Shown: in pieces, positions 59,389-64,000 of the stretch | Numbering within the stretch: the stretch's first letter is position 1 | Layout: the number at the start of each line of letters is the position of its first letter | DNA from: Akkermansia muciniphila | GTDB taxonomy: Bacteria; Verrucomicrobiota; Verrucomicrobiia; Opitutales; UBA953 | Direction of reading: 5' to 3' | DNA length: 64,000 nt | NCBI GenBank assembly: GCA_943331445.1 | Contig: CALQLO010000002.1 | Location: forward strand, 62,001-126,000 | Program-made: the position numbers and the translations under genes | The notes under the pieces: model-generated | Databases searched by the model: none | What the model was told of the DNA's origin: nothing | What the model saw: only the letters and a program-made list of their open reading frames with translations

Positions 59389-60179
59389 GCGCGGACAGCT
59401 TTCCAAACACGCAGGCAGCTTTCCACCAACGCAGGGAACTCCGCCAAGGGAACCTGCGAAGGCGCATCAGAAATCGCTTTCGAGGGGTCCGGATGCGTCT
59501 CCATGAAGAGACCATCAGCACCCGCCGCGAGTGCGGCCTTGGCGAGGACCGGCACGTATTCGCGCTGGCCGCCGGAAGAACCGCCCGCCGCACCAGGAAG
59601 TTGCACCGCGTGCGTGGCGTCCATAATCGTCGGGTGACCGAAGCCGGCCATGATCGGGAAGGAGCGCATATCGACGACGAGGTTCTGGTAGCCGAAAGTA
59701 GTGCCCCGATCGGTCTGCCAGATCTCGGCGGCCAGAGCACCTTCCAGCTTATCGACGACGAAACGCATTTCGAAGGGTGAAAGGAATTGGCCCTTCTTCA
59801 CGTTGACGACCTTGCCGGTTTTGGCGGCGGCGACGAGCAGATCCGTCTGTCGGCACATGAAGGCGGGGATTTGCAGAACATCGACAACCTTACCAACCGC
59901 TTCGCACTGCTCAGGGCCATGAATGTCGGTAAGCACCTTAAACCCAAAGTCCTTTTTCACCATCGCGAGCAGATCGAGTCCAGCCTGCATGCCCGGGCCG
60001 CGATCACCGCCGAGCGACGTACGGTTGGCCTTATCATAGGAACCTTTGAAAATAATGTTCAGTTCCGGGTAGCGGGCAGCCAAGGCCTTGAGCTCCGTGG
60101 CGACGGTCCGACAGTTAGACTCCGATTCAAGAGAGCAAGGTCCAGCGATGAGGAGCAGACGGCGCTTATCGTGCAACAT
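59385..60179 (-). CDS. kdsA: 3-Deoxy-D-manno-octulosonate 8-phosphate synthase
   Basis: Makes KDO-8-phosphate from PEP and arabinose-5-phosphate for LPS, 264 residues. [37 protein letters not shown] and CRQTDLL are substrate blocks; [10 protein letters not shown] and [11 protein letters not shown] complete the barrel, and [10 protein letters not shown] lies at the end. Its presence shows a Gram-negative outer membrane. No other kds genes are nearby. Confidence 0.95.
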   Translation of the reverse strand: MLHDKRRLLLIAGPCSLESESNCRTVATELKALAARYPELNIIFKGSYDKANRTSLGGDRGPGMQAGLDLLAMVKKDFGFKVLTDIHGPEQCEAVGKVVDVLQIPAFMCRQTDLLVAAAKTGKVVNVKKGQFLSPFEMRFVVDKLEGALAAEIWQTDRGTTFGYQNLVVDMRSFPIMAGFGHPTIMDATHAVQLPGAAGGSSGGQREYVPVLAKAALAAGADGLFMETHPDPSKAISDAPSQVPLAEFPALVESCLRVWKAVRA

Positions 60180-60228
60180 ATCGCAGGATAGGACGGGCCC
60201 GACCCTCAGGGCGAGCCGTAAGGAGGCC

Positions 60229-61953
60229 TCAGCGACCGAGCCAGCGGAGCACTTCGGGCAGCGAACGCGTGTTGAGGACCTGCTCCGGCGTCAGCCAACC
60301 CTTCCGGGCGATACGCACCCCCAGTGCCATGAAATCCAACTGGTCGACATCATGCGCATCAGGATTGATCGAGCAGAGTACGCCCTTCTCCGCCGCTCGG
60401 CGCCACCAACGCCAATCCAAATCAAGTCGCCACGGGTTGGCGTTAAGTTCGATGATGGTGTCATTCGCCGCGGCGGCATCGATGACCTTAGCGATGTCGA
60501 CATCGTAGGGCTCACGCTTGTTGAGCAACCGGCCGGTTAAGTGACCGACCATGTCGACGTGCTCGTTTTCGATGGCCTTGATGATCCGCGCCGTCTGGGC
60601 CTCGCGGTCGAGGGTGAAAAGGTTGTGCACCGAGGCCACGACAAAATCCAGCTGGGCGAGCACGTCGTCTGCGAAGTCCAACGTGCCGTCCTTAAGGATA
60701 TCGACCTCGCTACCGCTCAGTACCCGCAGGCGGTATTTCTTTGAGGCGTTGAGCGCCGCGATGGCTTCCAGCTGCTGGGCGAGCCGCGCTTCGTCGAGGC
60801 CGCCAGCTTGGAAGCTCGACTTGGAGTGATCAGAAATACCGAGGTATTCCCAGCCGCGCTGTTCGGCAGCCGCGGCCATTTGGTCGAGGGTGTGATCGCC
60901 GTCGGATTCGGTCGTGTGATTATGAAAGGCCCCGCGCAGGTCGGTGAGCTGAATCAGCTTCGGAAGTTTGCCGCCTTCGGCCGCATCAATCTCGCCATTC
61001 CCTTCGCGGAGTTCCGGCGGAATCCACGGAAGGCCGAGGGCGCGGAACACTTCTTCCTCATTCTGGGCACCCGGCGCCAGGGTCTTCTCATCCACCGATT
61101 TGAAGCCCCACTCGCTCATGCTCAGCCCGCGGGATAATGCACGGTGGCGCATCGCCACATTATGCTCCTTGGAGCCAGTGAAGTGATGCAGCGCAAAATA
61201 AAACTGCTCGGCAGGGACCACCCGCAAATCGGCCTGCAACCCGTTCTCAAAACGCACGCTAGATTTAGTTTCTCCGTGCGCGGTGACCTCTTTGACCCCT
61301 GGATAAGCGACGAACCAATCCATAATCGGCTTGGGCTCGGAGGAAGCCACGAGAAAGTCGAGGTCCCCGACCGTCTCACGGGAGCGGCGCAATGAACCTG
61401 CGGATTCGGCCAACTGGACCTGCGGAAGCGCCCGGAGCCCAGCCAGTATCGGCTCCGCGACCGCCGACGCTTCGTACCAGCGGTGGCGCTTACTGTAAGC
61501 GATGCGGTTCTTGATTCCCTCGAGGATTTTCTCCTGCGTCTTCTCACCGAAACCCTTAAGTTCAGCGACGGCGCCCGCTTCACAAACCTCTTTGAGCTTC
61601 GCGAGATCTTCGACGGCCAGTTGCGTCCAGAGGGCCCGCACTTTTTTCGGCCCGAGACCAGGGATTTGCATCACCTCGAGTAAACCCGCCGGAATAGAAG
61701 CTTTAAGCTTCTGGTGGAAAGGGAGCACCCCATCGCGACGGAGTGTGGTGATCTTGTCGACCAACGCTTCGCCGAGGCCAGGGATGTCGGCAAGCTTACC
61801 ACTATCGATAAGTTCACCGAGGTCCTCGGTCATATTCTCAAGGATGCGGGCACCAGCCGAGTAGGCGCGAATCTTGAAGGGGTTCTCTCCCGTCAACTCC
61901 ATGAAGGTCGCGATCTCATCAAGCACCCCCGCAATATCGCTCTTCTCCATCAT
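60229..61953 (-). CDS. polX: DNA polymerase/3'-5' exonuclease PolX
   Basis: Family X repair polymerase of 574 residues. The N-terminus has helix-hairpin-helix regions ([27 protein letters not shown]). The nucleotidyltransferase domain has [18 protein letters not shown] with the D-x-D metal site. The C-terminal PHP domain ([41 protein letters not shown]) provides the exonuclease. Its 4-nt overlap with gmk shows co-transcription. Confidence 0.95.
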   Translation of the reverse strand: MMEKSDIAGVLDEIATFMELTGENPFKIRAYSAGARILENMTEDLGELIDSGKLADIPGLGEALVDKITTLRRDGVLPFHQKLKASIPAGLLEVMQIPGLGPKKVRALWTQLAVEDLAKLKEVCEAGAVAELKGFGEKTQEKILEGIKNRIAYSKRHRWYEASAVAEPILAGLRALPQVQLAESAGSLRRSRETVGDLDFLVASSEPKPIMDWFVAYPGVKEVTAHGETKSSVRFENGLQADLRVVPAEQFYFALHHFTGSKEHNVAMRHRALSRGLSMSEWGFKSVDEKTLAPGAQNEEEVFRALGLPWIPPELREGNGEIDAAEGGKLPKLIQLTDLRGAFHNHTTESDGDHTLDQMAAAAEQRGWEYLGISDHSKSSFQAGGLDEARLAQQLEAIAALNASKKYRLRVLSGSEVDILKDGTLDFADDVLAQLDFVVASVHNLFTLDREAQTARIIKAIENEHVDMVGHLTGRLLNKREPYDVDIAKVIDAAAANDTIIELNANPWRLDLDWRWWRRAAEKGVLCSINPDAHDVDQLDFMALGVRIARKGWLTPEQVLNTRSLPEVLRWLGR

Positions 61954-62543
61954 GGATGGCGTAGTTTCTCCACCCGATAAATAACGTCGAGCGCCGTAAA
62001 ATCGGCCTCACGGGAACCACTCTCGATGAGGTGCTGGTAGGTGCCGGCCTGCAGGAGCTCTTCCGACGCCGCCGCGACGCGCCGATCAATTTCGTCGGCC
62101 GGATCTGTCCCGCGACCAGTCAGGCGGCGGCGCAATTCAATCGGATCGCTCACGCGGATGAAAACCGTGACGAGTGAAGCGGCGAGCCGCGCATCGGCGG
62201 CACCCTTAGCCCGGATGGTCGCGGCGCCCTGAACATCGACATTGAGCAGTGCGTCGAAGCCGGCATCGAGGTGGGCCGCGACATCGACCGCCCGTGGGCC
62301 GTAAAGGTTGCCGTGCACGATGGCATGCTCGAGGAAAACCCCGGCGGCGACTTGTTGCTCGAAGTTTGCCCGGGAAAGAAAATGGTAATCCACGCCATCG
62401 ACTTCACCGGGTCGGGGGGCGCGTGTGGTGCAGGTGATGACCCGACGAATCGCCTGAGGGTAAGCCTCGTTCAGGCGTGCGCATAGCGTCGTCTTGCCGC
62501 TACCAGCGGGCCCTGAAACGACGATGAGCAAAGCTCGGCTCAC
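61950..62543 (-). CDS. gmk: Guanylate kinase
   Basis: Phosphorylates GMP to GDP, about 197 residues. LLIVVSGPAGSGKTTLC is the P loop, TTRAPRPGEVDGVDYHFLS the GMP site, and LLNVDVQGAATIRAK the later core block. The frame is open to ATG 62570, but GTG 62543 overlaps the upstream stop by GTGA, as for feoB, and starts exactly before the family's normal beginning. Overlaps polX by 4 nt. Confidence 0.93.
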   Translation of the reverse strand: MSRALLIVVSGPAGSGKTTLCARLNEAYPQAIRRVITCTTRAPRPGEVDGVDYHFLSRANFEQQVAAGVFLEHAIVHGNLYGPRAVDVAAHLDAGFDALLNVDVQGAATIRAKGAADARLAASLVTVFIRVSDPIELRRRLTGRGTDPADEIDRRVAAASEELLQAGTYQHLIESGSREADFTALDVIYRVEKLRHP

Positions 62544-63073
62544 GACACGCGAAACGACTGCGCTAAGCAAGCGACCGCGAGGATGAGCAGGAAGCCGCCC
62601 ACGGCCCGCTGGCGGCCTTGCGTGGCCAGCACCCAGTCACATTGGCGATTAAAAACTGGCGGCGAGGAAGCCCACCAAAAACCGAACAACACCAAGAATC
62701 CGTAACTCACGGAGGCCTCAAGCAGGCTGGCGGGGAGCTGTCGAGCCCCTGCATCTAGGGCGGTTCGAGCGAGGAAGAGCATGATGACCGCCAAAGCACG
62801 GACCGAAAGAAAGTCCGGCATGAAGTAGAAGGCGAGAAAACTGAACCCAAGGAAGACTACCTGCACGGGGAGTCGCGGGAGGCCGGCGAAATCTGCGTCC
62901 GGCATCCCCGTCTGTAACCACCAAGCAAACCAGGCGATTGCGATCAGCCCTAGCACCCACGTAGCGACTTTAGAACGACGAAAGGTCCGCAGGATAGGCG
63001 AGCCAGTAAAGACCAGGAAGCCAGCAACCAGCAGGAAGGCGGCGAGGGCATAGTAGGCTTGAGTAAGGGTCAC
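62540..63073 (-). CDS. Polytopic membrane protein of unknown function
   Basis: Hydrophobic protein of about 177 residues with five or so membrane helices (AYYALAAFLLVAGFLVF; VLGLIAIAWFAWWL; VVFLGFSFLAFYF; GFLVLFGFWW; AVGGFLLILAVACLA). No family recognised. GTG 63073 is the preferred start; TTG 63082 adds only three residues. It lies upstream of gmk, overlapping by 4 nt. Confidence 0.68.
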   Translation of the reverse strand: MTLTQAYYALAAFLLVAGFLVFTGSPILRTFRRSKVATWVLGLIAIAWFAWWLQTGMPDADFAGLPRLPVQVVFLGFSFLAFYFMPDFLSVRALAVIMLFLARTALDAGARQLPASLLEASVSYGFLVLFGFWWASSPPVFNRQCDWVLATQGRQRAVGGFLLILAVACLAQSFRVS

Positions 63074-63117
63074 GGCTCTCAATTAGGACAACCCGTGTGT
63101 CCGAAGCAACACGAGGT

Positions 63118-64000
63118 TCAGCGGGCTCGCAATCGAGCGACCGCCCAGCCCGCGTGCTCGGCGACCATAGGGTCGGCACTCTCCAAATGGGCCGTCGCCG
63201 CGGCTAAGTCCTCCCCTGTTCCCACATTACCGAGGACGGTCAGGGCATTGCGCCACCAGCGGTGTAACCCCAGGCGCTCGACGGGTGTACCCTTGAAGTG
63301 CTGCATGAACTGCGACTCGGTCCAAGCCAATGTCTCACGAAGGGGGGGGTGTGGCCGTGGGGCGAAGTGTGCCTCACGCGTAGTCACCGCCCACTTATTC
63401 CACGGACAGACATCCAGGCAATCGTCGCAGCCAAAAACCCGGTCGCCCACCGCTTCGCGATACTCCACGGGAATCACCCCGGGATGCTCGATTGTCAGAT
63501 AGGCCAGGCACTTACGGGCGTCTAATTTGTAAGGGGCAATAATGGCGGCCGTGGGACAGGCATCGATACAGCGCGTGCATGAGCCGCACCGATCCGGCTC
63601 CTTCGCCGCAGTGACTTCTAATTCAAGCGTCGTGAGAATCACCCCAAGGAAAAGCCAGGTGCCCGCCCCTCGGTGAATGAGGATCGTGCTCTTACCCTGC
63701 CAGCCGAGGCCGGCGGCGGCGGCCACCGGCTTCTCGAGGACCGGGCCCGTATCGACATACGGTTTCTGTTCGCCGCCGAGATCGTGCATCACTTCGCAAA
63801 GCTTCTTCAAGCGGGCGAGAATCACATCATGGTAATCCGCACCGAGCGCGTACTTCGCGATACGGTAACCGGCCGGCGGGTGGGGCTGGTAATAGTTGAG
63901 GCCAACCACGATGAGACTACGGGCCTCGGGTAGCACCTTGCGGGCGTCCGTACGTCGCTCCGGATTCCGGGCCAGCCAGGCCATTTCACCGTGCATGCCG
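63118..64000 (-). CDS. queG: Epoxyqueuosine reductase, 5' end outside the window
   Basis: Last step of queuosine tRNA modification: cobalamin-dependent reduction of epoxyqueuosine. The part in the window has about 294 residues. YALGADYHDVILARLKKL and GWQGKSTILI are cobalamin-domain blocks. Two [4Fe-4S] motifs follow: CGSCTRCIDACPTAAI and CDDCLDVCPWNKWA. The C-terminal HEAT-like region (RNALTVLGNVGTGEDLAAA) is complete to the stop at 63118. The N-terminal ~60-80 residues lie beyond 64000, so the frame is open at the edge. Confidence 0.93.
   Translation of the reverse strand, partial: GMHGEMAWLARNPERRTDARKVLPEARSLIVVGLNYYQPHPPAGYRIAKYALGADYHDVILARLKKLCEVMHDLGGEQKPYVDTGPVLEKPVAAAAGLGWQGKSTILIHRGAGTWLFLGVILTTLELEVTAAKEPDRCGSCTRCIDACPTAAIIAPYKLDARKCLAYLTIEHPGVIPVEYREAVGDRVFGCDDCLDVCPWNKWAVTTREAHFAPRPHPPLRETLAWTESQFMQHFKGTPVERLGLHRWWRNALTVLGNVGTGEDLAAATAHLESADPMVAEHAGWAVARLRAR

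Overview
This 64 kb window is high-GC chromosomal DNA (about 60% GC by eye) from a Gram-negative bacterium. The best fit is the Verrucomicrobiota, probably class Opitutae; this is an inference from gene content, not a database match. Pointers are the exported PVC-type proteins (a DUF1552/PSD1 cytochrome pair, a dehydrogenase-cytochrome fusion, a sulfatase, Tat-exported phosphoesterase), KDO synthesis (kdsA) implying LPS, menaquinone genes (menC, menE) and a type II secretion system. No integrase, transposase, plasmid gene or CRISPR array is visible. No gene looks clearly broken, but queG runs off the right edge.

Layout. 1-7.4 kb: MFS carrier, Gfo/Idh/MocA oxidoreductase, GH99/WbsX-like exported protein and a large dehydrogenase-cytochrome fusion, separated by small hairpin repeats. 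7.6-8.0 kb: tRNA-Ser(CGA) followed by a duplicated copy of its 3' end and a train of hairpins. 8.0-12.1 kb: four minus-strand genes, two of them unrecognised (Sel1/zinc-finger protein, SGNH esterase, Tat-signal protein, small unknown). 12.2-19.3 kb: sulfatase, phosphoesterase, DUF1552 protein and PSD1 cytochrome. 19.5-30.8 kb: a type II secretion system split into two convergent blocks, GspC-like plus G-H-I-J-K-L-M on plus and D-E-F on minus. 30.8-36.9 kb: rmuC, tRNA-Ala, Cys-rich SlyD, FucP-like sugar carrier, OsmC, ferredoxin. 36.9-40.4 kb: purM, tRNA-Pro, LysM protein, Nudix hydrolase, PfkB kinase. 40.4-45.8 kb: one minus-strand series, AsmA-like, grpE, dnaJ, nadC, birA, coaX and a small membrane protein. 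45.9-54.7 kb: lipoprotein, hisG-aguB-aguA, feoA-feoB plus a tiny Feo-associated protein, POT peptide carrier, DUF3592 protein, xthA. 54.7-64 kb: guaB, menC-menE, kdsA, polX, gmk, a membrane protein and queG.

How it fits together. The first 20 kb looks like machinery for breaking down complex, probably sulfated, polysaccharide. Most of those enzymes carry Sec or Tat signals, and the secretion system next door could carry proteins across the outer membrane. The rest is housekeeping: cofactors (NAD, biotin, CoA, menaquinone, queuosine), purines, histidine, polyamine precursors, iron and DNA repair.

The most unusual non-coding signal is a family of at least 16 dispersed elements with a fixed design: GGTAG, a 9-bp stem and a 3-nt loop. 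The stem sequence differs between copies while base pairing is kept. The copy nearest a gene lies just 3' of the stop codon, in the orientation of that gene. Other notable signals are a perfect intrinsic terminator inside the Nudix coding sequence and the duplicated tRNA-Ser 3' end.
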